This document shows, one piece after another, positions 1 to 10,627 of a DNA stretch of 64,000 nt. The translations under genes were made by a program, and so were the position numbers. Position 1 is the first letter of the stretch. Every line of letters begins with the position of its first letter. This DNA comes from Phascolomyces articulosus. Taxonomy: Eukaryota > Mucoromycota > Mucoromycetes > Mucorales > Lichtheimiaceae. The DNA lies in assembly GCA_025677815.1 (NCBI GenBank), contig JAIXMP010000002.1, positions 1,922,001 to 1,986,000 of the forward strand, written 5' to 3'. The notes below the pieces were generated by a model. It saw only the letters and a list, made by a program, of their open reading frames with translations, made no database searches and was not told the DNA's origin.

Positions 1-419
1 ATACGTTTCCAATAGTTCATGTTTTTTTTATCCATATATAATGTAAATATAATATAGGTTCTTCTCCCTATCGCTTTCTTCTCTTTTCTCTGCAAAGAGA
101 AAATACGCCACTAAGAGTGGTGTCGTCTTTTATATTCCTTAATATTCGCTGAAAATCGTTTTTCTTGTTGCATCCTATCATTATATGGTAATGTAACAAA
201 TATGCACCATTCTTTTTTTATATATTTGAAATGGTGGTATTATTTTTTTCCATGCGCTATCTATGTAAAAGAGACGAAGTTTAATTCACCAGTTAATATG
301 GTAAAACGGAGAAAGATCATGACAATGTTACCAACACAATCTGTGGAAGAATTATGCAGACAAAAAAGATAGTACGTAATGTTATAAATAATAGACTGTA
401 TATACAAAGTGAATTTTTA
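1..419. other. intergenic, no gene seen
   Basis: AT-rich sequence with T-runs and a CT-rich patch near 60-95. I see no reading frame with coding character. It lies 3' of the minus-strand F-box gene and probably holds its terminator region. Confidence 0.5.
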
Positions 420-2453
420 TTAAATACATTCGGAGGAGGTATTATTATTTCGCGAAGGTAATATTATAGAGCGATCTTTTAGTTTTAACAATTTTAACTT
501 TTCCAAAAAGGGTGGTCGATTACAGCTATTATGATTGAAATGTAACAAGGTTTCAATTTGGGTATCTGACAATAAACAATTCAACTCCAACAACTCTAAC
601 ATAGGAACCGAAACAGCCGTCTGAGCAAACTCGACCACAGCGGATGATGTAATATTCATATAGGGACCCCATATTACTACTTCTTTGAGACGAGAACAAT
701 GTTTTGCAAGGGATTGTAAAACATTATCATCAATGATCATATAGATCGTTACATCTTGATCTATTACTCCTTCTGTTGCTACTTTTGTCGATGATTTTTT
801 GTCGTTGTGCTGTTGTGGTGATAAGCAGCAACCCTCTTCATTTTTAAGAACAATAATTTCAAGAGCTGGCAAATGAGGTATTGCTTCGGCCAAATATTGA
901 CTAAAATTTTCCACAAAACCATAATGATTAAATGTCTTTGTGTTACGATGATAAGGAGCGAAAAGAGTTCCTGTAGCATGGAAATGGATTTCTCGTAAAT
1001 GTATTGCCATTGTTGCTGCTGTTTGAAGGAATCGTATACTTCGAAATGCGATACCATGTTGACCGTCATATTGAAGGTACAATAATTCCAAATGTTGGTA
1101 ATGTTTTTCAAGAATTCGACCCACATAATTTTTAAAACATTTACATTTGTTTACTTTACAATACCAATAAAAATTGTTTGGATCTTTAGGTCGAGAATTC
1201 CCCATGGTCCAAACAAAACATCGTAAAACACCTTCATTTGAAGTCGTCGTCGTATTGCTGTTATTATTATTGTCTCTCGACGTAGTTATGGTTGAAGAAT
1301 CAATTCTTTCTTCATTATTAGGATCATACCGTACACCACATGGCATTTCTGCCAAGGGAGCAATAACAATATTTTGTAATCTGAGCAAATTACTACTTGC
1401 AGCTTTGGCGGAGACAAGAGGGTTCTGATGGTTTAATGAATCCAAGTAAAGATCGACAAGATCATGCATAATACTAAATGAACCATGATTAGGATAAATT
1501 CGTTCATTCGATATTATTGAACTTGGTGTGGATAACTTGAAATAGGTCAAGTTAGAAGAAACCATGAGAGGAGACATCCATGCATTACGTGTGATTCCAT
1601 ACATGGCGCGTGGAAAAGAGTCATCGATAGCGAACCAGCCGTTCTCTTTAAAATGAGTTCTTGTTTGCTGATTGTCAATAATCGTGATTGATGTCAAATT
1701 GTTGGATATATTTGGGTATCGATAATAACCTGATGTCCAGTTATACCATTTGTAACAAGATACCATGGTTGTGCATTCAATCATAAAGGCAGATACAGAA
1801 GAAGGCTTCGTAAGTAGTCTGACAATGTCTTTTTTACAAGTTTCTTGGTCTTGCTCAGTCCAGTTTTTAAAACCTATTTATAAATAAAAATGGTATAAAT
1901 GTATAAATGTAGAAAGCAAGCATGCTGTATTTTTTTATCAATGGCAAGTATCACAGTCTGTCGTATTTGCTGCGGAACACAAAAAGACTCGCGTAACAAC
2001 AAAATTAAGCAGTAAAAAAAAAGAATGCATAACAACAAACTTACACACGGAATTGATTACAATATTATTATTTTTAAGAATATAATTTATAAACTTGAGC
2101 ATATCCTTTTGTGATATAGAATCATGGTCTGCCACATCTCTATCTTGCCTATCTTGTTTTTCTGCTTCTGTTTCGTAAGATGAACCATGAAGCAACAGAC
2201 TGGATTGATGGGATATACGTAATTGTTGGATAACATTCTTTATGAGCTCTTTTTTGTTTGCGAAAGAGGGTAAATCCATTAAACATAGTTTTGAAAAATG
2301 TTGTAGATCAATGATAAAATCGAACCAAGGTTTGGATACCAATAAACATCGTATGTGATCCTCGAGTGAGAGAAAACTGAATATCAATGCTAAAATATCA
2401 TAGGGTAATTGATCAGAAACAATTAAATCGGAGGTCATCGTCATTATTGTCAT
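420..2453 (-). CDS. F-box protein, probable SCF substrate receptor
   Basis: Two exons: 2453-2045 and 1873-420, joined by a 171-nt intron with donor GTAAGT and acceptor ATAG. The splice keeps frame (phase 1) and gives 620 residues. Residues about 14-55 form an F-box: QLPYDILALIFSFL is followed by the HIRCLLVSKPWFDFI segment, the usual LP..I...I..xL..D...x..VsK.W pattern. F-box proteins bind Skp1 and recruit substrates to SCF ubiquitin ligases; the substrate here is unknown. The C-terminal 480 residues contain scattered leucine-rich stretches (LEIIVLKN, LKEVVIWG, LELLELNC, LEKLKLLKL) that look like degenerate LRRs, as in F-box/LRR proteins. The start is the first ATG ahead of the F-box. Reading past the donor would instead end in a short tail after a run of aromatic residues, which is why the intron was chosen. 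It is unrelated at close range to the decayed F-box copies near 44 kb. Confidence 0.8.
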
Positions 2454-2634
2454 CTTTGGGTCCTTTTACTATATAGATTTTACTATATGGATATAAAATG
2501 CAAGAAGAAGAGAAAGAAAGAAAGGAAAAAAGAGAAAATGATAATGTAATAAAAATGATTGTCTTGTAATGTATGACAAAACTTTATTCCGCAGTACATC
2601 ATATATCACCTTGATATCTGACAACAACAATAAA

Positions 2635-2671
2635 AAAGGATATGTTCAATTAACAAACATATATCCTTTTT
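2635..2671. repeat. imperfect inverted repeat (hairpin)
   Basis: The arm AAAAAGGATATGTT pairs with AAACATATATCCTTTTT across a short AT loop. It could be a transcription-termination structure or part of a fold-back element. No coding content. Confidence 0.45.
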
Positions 2672-2968
2672 TCACCCAATTTATATAAATTTAGTGTTTA
2701 TTTTTATAATATATTCAACACGAGTAATTCTTACCATAATGGACATCATAATTTTGGCTTTTTTAGTTCTTCGCTATGGTATATAGTATCTTCTTTTGAG
2801 CGAAGAGGAAAAAATCCATGGTATTGAATTGAATATTTTGATATCACTTGTAATGTAAAGAAGTTTCTAGCGAATATAATAATATATTCAATCTACTACT
2901 ACTATAAGGCTGTAATAAGTAGTAGCATGATCTATCTATCACATCAAATAATAATATTGATTCATTAA

Positions 2969-2996
2969 TACTTTATTCCAATAGATGGAATAAAGT
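2969..2996. repeat. perfect 11-bp inverted repeat
   Basis: ACTTTATTCCA and TGGAATAAAGT flank a 5-base spacer. A further copy of the AAAACTTTATTCC arm sits at 2578-2590, about 400 bases away, so the two could be ends of a small fold-back (MITE-like) insertion. Confidence 0.5.
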
Positions 2997-4917
2997 TTTA
3001 TAGTTCACCTATTTTGGAAAGCAACACACATTTGAATCAAACGCGGAATACACTAAAAATATAAAATTTGGGGGTCAATAAAATTTTCGTTCACAAGTAA
3101 AATTCCTGATGAATGGGTGTAATTTCCACTATCCAGCTTAATAGTCAGGAACACATTCCAAAAAGGTCTGATATAAAAAACAACAACTGTATTCTCTCCA
3201 TATTAATATGCTTGTGAGAAAGACGAATATAACCTTTACAGGGGTATTTGTAATGATTATCTTGGGCTGCAATACGTAGTACTAAGAGTTTTGCCGCCAT
3301 GGTTGGATACAAGGGTTGTTGAGTGGATAAACGTTTCGAAATTGATAAACTGAACTCTTGGCTGTTGAGTTAAAAAGAAGGCTGATGTTGTCTTCATCTT
3401 AATCCAATACATATTTTTGACCAATAATGGATAATGGTGGATATCTCTGATAGTGATGGTTTGATCCTGAAGCATACAATTCGCTCATTGTCACTAATCC
3501 ATTACCTTTTAATCCAATCTTATTGATTTTTGGTGACAAGTTAATCTTAAACCGATCATCAACTTTGCTATTTCGACCATGCCAACCGTATCAAGTTCTA
3601 AGCTACTTTGTTTCATATGCGCAGGTGACTGAGAACCCATTACTCTTTATGGTCAGTAAAGGCGTCAAAACGTGCTTGATCAAGTCGAGTTTCTCTTTAT
3701 CATAATGATATACTATACATTGCTATGCTACAACAACAGCAGCAATCATTAATAAATAAGAATGTAATTAAAATCCACAAATATAAATAAATCAATATTA
3801 TATACCTTCAATGACAAAACAGTCATCAGTAACCTGACGAGTCGATCAGAGTATCCTGGGTGTTCAGCAACAGTAATGAATTATGCGATAGTTGAGTTCG
3901 TGAGCGCAGTATACCTTCAACGTTCGTCCGTACAAAATATGTGTCAAAAGAATCGAAAAATCCGCAAAGCGATTTGATAGGTAGTTTGCTTTGTTGAACG
4001 TAGAATGCTGAGAATCGTATTTTGTTGTTTTTACAATACAAGTTTCTATATCACAACTACCATTAAAAGTCGGTTTGTCTTTGCCAATATCCCCATCTTC
4101 AATGTTTTTCAGGGAGCAAGATCTACTTTTTGAATAGCTTGATTATACGGTGTGGAAACAAGAACCTTGAAGATATCAAACAAGTATATAATTTATATGG
4201 GATGAGTATATAACCATAACAAAAAACTACGCCCATCTAATGATAAAAATTTCACTGAAGAGGCTAAAAAATAATGGATTTCTGATCCCCCCCAAAAAAA
4301 ACTCTAAACGAAGATGTGATGTGCACAGTGGGCTTAGTTTCTTTTATTTGTTTTTTTTTCTTTGTGGAACCCCATTCCAACACAATTCATCATTTTTTCA
4401 ACTTAAAAATAATGTCACTTTATTTATTTATTTATTTTATTTTATTACACATGATAAAAATAATTTAAATATTCACAATAATAATAAAAAAAGGAAGGGA
4501 CATTTCTAAAATGATGAAAAAAGATGATGAAAGATATGATTTTTTTTCTTGTTGTAATAATAATAATAAAAAACTTGTGTGCAAAAAAAAAGAAAGAGAA
4601 AAGAAGAATGGTGTTGTAAGCGGAGGTAGATAAAGAAAGAAGAGTGTACTACTCATATAAGCATCTCTTTCTTTGGCTCCTATTTTTTTTATGTGTGATG
4701 TGTGTAATGGAATGATTAATGGTGATACAGACGGAAAAAAAAGACCAAGATGACGGTGGATGCGTGAGTAAAATAAAAATATGTATAAGTTGAAATTGAA
4801 ATTTGAAAAAAAAAGTTACATGGGGGGGATTTTATATATGGTCGTCATCATCATGGTTATAATGTTAAATAATAATAAGTGTGAATATGTGTATATTGTG
4901 AAATGAAAAAAAAAAAA

Positions 4918-7270
4918 TTAACCCAAACTCCATTGAGTGGCCAGCCAGTCATACGTAGTAAGTGCATCATCACTTCCACAGAATGGTGCAGTATGTTTAC
5001 GTTCAGACTATATCAAAAGAAAAAGTAACACAGAAAAAGTCTAAGTATACAAGATGGAAACACGTACTCTCTCAACTCTGCCCAAAAAAACACTTACTCT
5101 TGGCAAGGAAATAGTCGAGTCATCTGATCGAGAATGGAATGCAGCAAGTTTACCGTATCCTTGGGGACTGATAACCCGATAGTCCGCATAACCAAGTAAC
5201 CAATTTTCAATAATAGCACTATTGGTACCAGGTGTCATTCGTTCAATCGTTACATCAATATGATTTGTCACATTGATATATTTTTCGACTTGATCGGGTT
5301 CAATATGATCTACAGGTAAACCAGATACAACGGTCGAAGTAGTCTTGTAATTGGTACCCAAGTATTTTTGTGCTTTTTTCGTATCTTCATTCAAGGATTT
5401 GAATTCATCACGTAATTTGATGGAATCAGTGATCATAAAATAGACCACATGTTTATGATAAGGCTTGCGCTTAGCATCGGCAAGTTGATTAGCGCATGTC
5501 AAAAAGTAATCCCATTTATCCAAGTCATTGGAATCAAATTGTGGGTTGGCCAGGGCGTTGTCATCTGTACGGATCTACATAGATATCCATTGTATGTGTG
5601 TGTGAGTTTATGTGGGATGAACTAAATTAAGTCTTTTCCGTGATCATCTGCTGTGTATAGTATAAACTTCCAGAAGACTATATACCTGCAAGCCAATGCT
5701 CAGCACACTCTTCATATCAAAGAGATGTTTATAAGCGTTGATAAAGCGACGAGAACCAACGGTTGGACGGAATAAATAATCCGTCAGACATCCAAATGTG
5801 TTTTGTTTTGTTAATCCCATTTCGGCTAAAATTCTAGGATAAACAGCAGATTCCTTAAATGTGCGAATAATATAGCCACGATTGGAACGTACTTCGACAA
5901 ACTATTATAAAAAAAACCATTCGTATGAGTACCCCCCAATGATATAGCAATGTAGATCGATACGATATCGGCTTGGCTTGGTATATAATCCAATATTTGT
6001 AAATGTGCCCTCCTCCCCCATTCTTTCCTAATGGGTCAATAGAAAAAGATATCTTACCGTTCCATTCCACAAGTCATCAAAGTTTTGCAATGGACCATCA
6101 GGAAAGAGTGTTTTGCCAAGCACAGGGTATTTTTGGTTTAGCGTGTCTACCTGCTGATACGTATAACCTTGTTCTTTGTTGGTAAACAATTCTTTCATTT
6201 CTTGCGGCTTGTAACTCCAATCCACATAAGGTTTTTCAAACAACGTTTCCAAAGGAATTGGATTGGCATCGGCCCAATGAGCAAGATAAGCGCGACCCGT
6301 TAATAAACCATAAAAGAAAGTCGAGATCATACCTACAGGATCCATCATCATTACATCATGACAAGGATAAGAATGAGTTACAAAAGAGAAAACCTTATGG
6401 AGTTTCAAAAACTTTAAAATAATATATATGTTTCAATTTACCGCTCATCCGGTCTGCCGTTCCGCCACAACCACGATTGCCATTAACCGGTACTTCTTTG
6501 CAAAGGTAGGAAATAAACAAGGGCTGTTCTTCGACTTCATTGGCTCGTCCTTGTTGAATCAATTCAAGTTGTTCACGTCGACGTTGATGTAAAGCAGTAT
6601 ATTCTTCTTGCCATTTACCACATTCACCATGTTCATTATAAGGCGTCGTAGCATCAAACCCGTATTCCCGATCATAGACATTCTTACAATAATAATCAAT
6701 ATCTTCCGGAGATGCTTGTTGAATAGCATTTAACAAACTGGTATCTGGATGAGGAGGTGTATACGTTCCATCTTCAGTAGGGCTAATATACAATTCATCG
6801 GGAAGGACACATGTGCCCTCTTCTGAAGTGTCCTCTTCTTTTGGTGTGGTGGTGGTATCGTCGAAAATATCGGATTCACTATCATCTTCAAATGCGTTGG
6901 AAGGAGGTGCTGGTGTACTAATACTGGATTCTTTTTCTTCTTCAGCTGTAAATGGTGGTGGTTTTTGTGTTTCGGGTTCAAGTGTTGAACTCGAATCGGA
7001 TGATGCAACAGCATTGTCATCGACAGCATTTTCACCCTGTACCTGACCCCATGTTGATTCTAGAAATGGACATGATGAGCGAATGAATTCGGTATTGTTT
7101 TTAGATTACTAAAAAGAAATTAAAAACTTACGAGGATAGACAAGTGATCCGAGTGCCATCAAGATTACCGCAATTAAACTCACAATAGTGAGTGCTTTGG
7201 CTAATTTGTATTTAAATAAGAGGCCATCCCCATTGGTGCCGAGACGTTTATAAGACGGTCCAGAAACCAT
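4918..7270 (-). CDS. type II membrane glycosyltransferase, fucosyltransferase-like
   Basis: Six exons: 7270-7132, 7059-6442, 6332-6058, 5901-5686, 5574-5098, 5007-4918. They join in frame to 604 residues. Residues about 24-45 (ALTIVSLIAVILMALGSLVY) are a single membrane anchor near the N-terminus, followed by an acidic, Pro/Ser-rich stem to about residue 140. This is the classic Golgi type II glycosyltransferase layout. The lumenal domain carries CGGTADRMSGMISTF..GLLTGRAYLAHW, which resembles the nucleotide-sugar-binding start of GT-B fucosyltransferase-like families (GT23/GT37/POFUT type), and later VEVRSNRGYIIRTF and a basic SIGLQIRTDDN segment. Mucoromycota walls contain fucose-bearing polymers, so a wall or glycoprotein role is plausible, but this is inference. 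Membrane topology is secure; donor and acceptor are not. A different GT-B family member is the main alternative. Confidence 0.72.
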
Positions 7271-8019
7271 CGATTATATTATCAATATATATTATTATAA
7301 TGGAATAATGGAAGAAGAACAGATATCGATAAAAGATCACTTGTTTGAAAAACGCAAGGAGGAAAGGAAAAAGGAAAGGGGGAGGGTTAAAAAAAAGAAA
7401 AGGAAGATCTTTTTATATAATAAAATAATAAATTTTCTTCTGCTTCTAACAACTTATCCATATAAGGAAGTGTGCGATTTCCCTCTTTGGTGTAATATAA
7501 TCCCCCAATTTTGCCTCGTGTTTCTGGTCTACATAGGGAATCTCACAATCGGTTATCGAATGAAATAGAAATAGAAGACCAAGAAGCATTAAGAAACTAC
7601 TGCTTTTTTTGATAAGCTCAATTTCAACCACTTGATTAAGTGAATTAAAAAATTAATAGTGAAAAATAATGCAAATGCTGTGTGTGTGTTTGTTTTAATT
7701 TCGCATTATTTTGACAGCTTGAATTTTTTTTTTGTATTACTACTTATGTTACAAGTAACCTGTTGGTCAATTTAAAAATAGTCAAAACTGTATATTCCAT
7801 ACCAATAAACAACAACAAATCCATCGTCACAACACCCAACCCATAATGAACATATACTTTACTTTACACATTTCACCAGCCACACGCACCTTATCCACTT
7901 GTCCACTTTTTACCCTATTTTATTCCCCACAACCAAAAAGGTCACACACCTCTTTTTTTTTTCTCTCTCTCTTTTCTCTTTTCTTTTTTTTTGCATATTC
8001 TATTTTTATTTCTCCAACC
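7271..8019. promoter_or_regulatory. divergent promoter region
   Basis: The genes on either side point away from each other, so this 750-bp gap must hold both promoters. It has a purine-rich tract (7350-7410) and, just before the rightward start, a strong CT-rich tract (7955-8010) typical of fungal core promoters and 5' leaders. No defined operator was recognised. Confidence 0.55.
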
Positions 8020-10627
8020 ATGCCTTACGGTCGGAATAGTAATAACAAGAATCATACAGAAGAAGAGGAAGAAACTATTGAAGTGTCAAGTCCAGCATGC
8101 TACATGGGCATTGTGGATTGGGACTATGGTTTTGATAACTTTTTTAGTAAAGACATTGCCAGCCGTCGACGCTCATGTCACAAGTCGAAATCTCAACAAG
8201 GAGAATCAAGCAATGAAAAAACCTGCACAACCTCCTCTGTCTCTTGTACCAATAACAGTAATAATAATGAAAACTCTGTCTCTGACAATAGTAAAAATAA
8301 CCAACAACAGGGTCCTACTACCCCTTTAACTTCCGAACCATCACAACAACAACAGGAACAGCAACAGGCACCTGAACAAAAGGAAACCAAGCAAGAAGAA
8401 CAAGATACTTTTATTTCACCTAATGCTGTTTCCACAACAACCATCACAATGATATCATCCCCACCAACAACAACAACGAGTCAAGAAATAATGTGGACTC
8501 AAAATAATCATCACTATGACGGAACAACGGAAGATTTCTCCGATTTTTTCGGAGAAGTTGGAAATGAAGAATGGATTCAAGGGGATATCATGGATGACGA
8601 TAATGATGATGAGGTTGACTTTGGATCACTCACAGAATTTAAAGAAAATGACAAACAAGAACAAGTGTTAAAAGAAGTAAGGTTTTAATTTCATTTCTCG
8701 AATACTGCATATTTGTTTATAAAAGGCTATATAGACTCAATGTTTTTTTTTTCAGGATACACACAATGACCATTTATTGAACGCATGGGAAACAGTTCTC
8801 TCACAAGTTTATTTGGATGACAAAAAAACCATGACTGGAGAAGAAACATATCATGAAGAATGGGTGTTATCATCCCATGGACCCAAAAGCATACGGAATT
8901 ATGTATTGGAAGAAGCACATGAGTAAGTTTTTTCTATTTTCTTTGTTGTTGAAAAAAAAACGGATGATGCAGTGAAATACACTCTACTTCTTTGTTTGGC
9001 GGACTTACACCTATATGGTTTGGATGCAAACCACTTTTTCTTCTTTTAGGTCTGTGCACAGCAAAGTCACTTGGACATCGGTGACTTATTCTATGGATCA
9101 AGATACAGGGATTGCAAAAGTGAAATGGCCATCTTCAAAAATTGAAGAAATGTATTTGAATGCATTGGATTGTCAGCGTATCGATGAAAAGGTAACTAAT
9201 GAGAATAATAGACATTGGTTATTGACTTCAAAAAAGTATACGTGAGGCTGAAGAAAAAAAAATATCTATCATTTTTTATTATTATTGGAATGGGCTTAGT
9301 CGACCGCGCCACACCATGTATCGTCCATGTTGGCAATTGGAGAGGATGAAGAGTACCCTTCTTCTTATTCAAGTGAGGAGGAGGATATTCTACCATCTTC
9401 ACTTAGAACAACATCACCAGAAACGATTTATCCACAACAACAGCCATCATCAGTAAAGGTAAAAGATTTCTTTCTCGTTTCTCCCGTCTAATTCTTTTTA
9501 TTTATAAATGATGTGTTATTCTCCATGGTGATGATAAGAGAATATATTTTTGGATCCTAACATGCATCGTTACACCCCTCTTTCTTTACTTCCAACGTTA
9601 GTCTCCGACAACGCCAACTGCGTCTATCAAAAGTCCTATTTTTGGATTCTCCTTTTCAAAGCTTTTACCAAGATTATCTACCACATCACTCCCACGATCC
9701 GATTCTTCTACACCAACATCAGCCACATCGTCCACAACACAACGCTATTCCCTTGAAAGTATACCCAGAACAAGCGGTGGTACCGGTACCACATCCCCAG
9801 GTAAAGAGCATTCTTTATCACGAACATCTTCTCCAATACCTTCTTATCCAATGGCTGCTTCGCCATCACCCATCATACCACAAAACAATCAGAATGATAC
9901 ATTCCATGATGCATGGAATCAGCCCGTGGAGGATCATAATGACGGGATGCTCTCAAAAACAACAACACGAGAAAAACGGTATAGTATGCCTGTTACAAGT
10001 AAGAGTCATAGTACTACTCATTCCATGTGGAAACCAGCACTTTCCAATAACTCGATCATCATGACTGATGATGATGAATTACCACCATCTCAACAATCAC
10101 AACCACAGCGTCGACGACCAATGACCATGATCAATACCTCACTTGCCAATAAATCCTTTAGTATTCTTGATCTGGATGATTCTGATAATGTAACACTTGT
10201 ATCAACTCCACCTCCCTCTTCCAAATCATTCTCATTCACTCCATTGGTACCAACACCAACGCGTACCTTTACTATCCCTTTGACACCTCTCACACCTCTG
10301 ACACCAAAAAAGAAAGAAGAACAACCTCCGCAAGTGCATGTGGAAGAAAAAAATGAAGAAAAAAAGCAGAATAAACGGGGGGATCTACATGATCTTCTTA
10401 TTGGTGATAGCATCAAGATTATCCCAGCCGTTTTATCGCCCGTCTTTTGTGAAACTAAACAAGAAGAGGATCAGGAATTCGGAGAATTCGCTGATGCTGA
10501 ACAAGCCAATGACGATGATTTTGGCGATTTTGTATTAAGCAACGATGATGGTCAAGAGCAAGAGGAGGAATGGGGAGATTGGAGTGGAGGTTGCAACAAT
10601 AATTTCACTGTAATCACTAGCCATTAA
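8020..10627 (+). CDS. acidic FGDF-motif protein, aftiphilin-like
   Basis: Five exons: 8020-8676, 8756-8922, 9050-9191, 9300-9458, 9602-10627, joining to 716 residues. The protein is Ser/Thr/Gln-rich and mostly disordered. It has a short ordered-looking middle (LLNAWETVLSQVYLDDK, then a segment reading VTWTSVTYSMDQDTG). It carries acidic aromatic motifs at both ends: DFSDFFGEVG and DFGSL near the N-terminus; EFGEFADAEQ, DDFGDFVLS and EEEWGDWSG at the C-terminus. Such [DE]FG[DE]F and WGDW motifs bind the ear domains of clathrin adaptors (AP-1 gamma, GGA), as in aftiphilin and gamma-synergin, so a clathrin-trafficking accessory role is inferred. The start at 8020 follows the CT-rich leader; an in-frame ATG at 7846 would add a hydrophobic Phe-rich stretch encoded by that tract and is less likely. 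No catalytic domain is visible. Confidence 0.75.

Larger units (their letters stand above)
2454..4917. other. intergenic, weak coding relics and hairpins
   Basis: About 2.5 kb without an intact gene. Minus-strand stretches at 3826-4041 and 3600-3710 (a segment reading TPLLTIKSNGFSVTCAYETK then a stop) and at 3257-3475 have coding-like composition but are broken by stops. They may be relics of a gene or transposon that I cannot identify. The last 450 bases (4480-4910) are simple A/T-rich low-complexity sequence. Two hairpins are listed separately. Confidence 0.4.

Noticed and set aside
7846..8019. upstream in-frame ATG extending the FGDF-motif protein
   Set aside because: It would add a Phe/Ser/Leu stretch encoded by the CT-rich leader tract; the start at 8020 is more natural.
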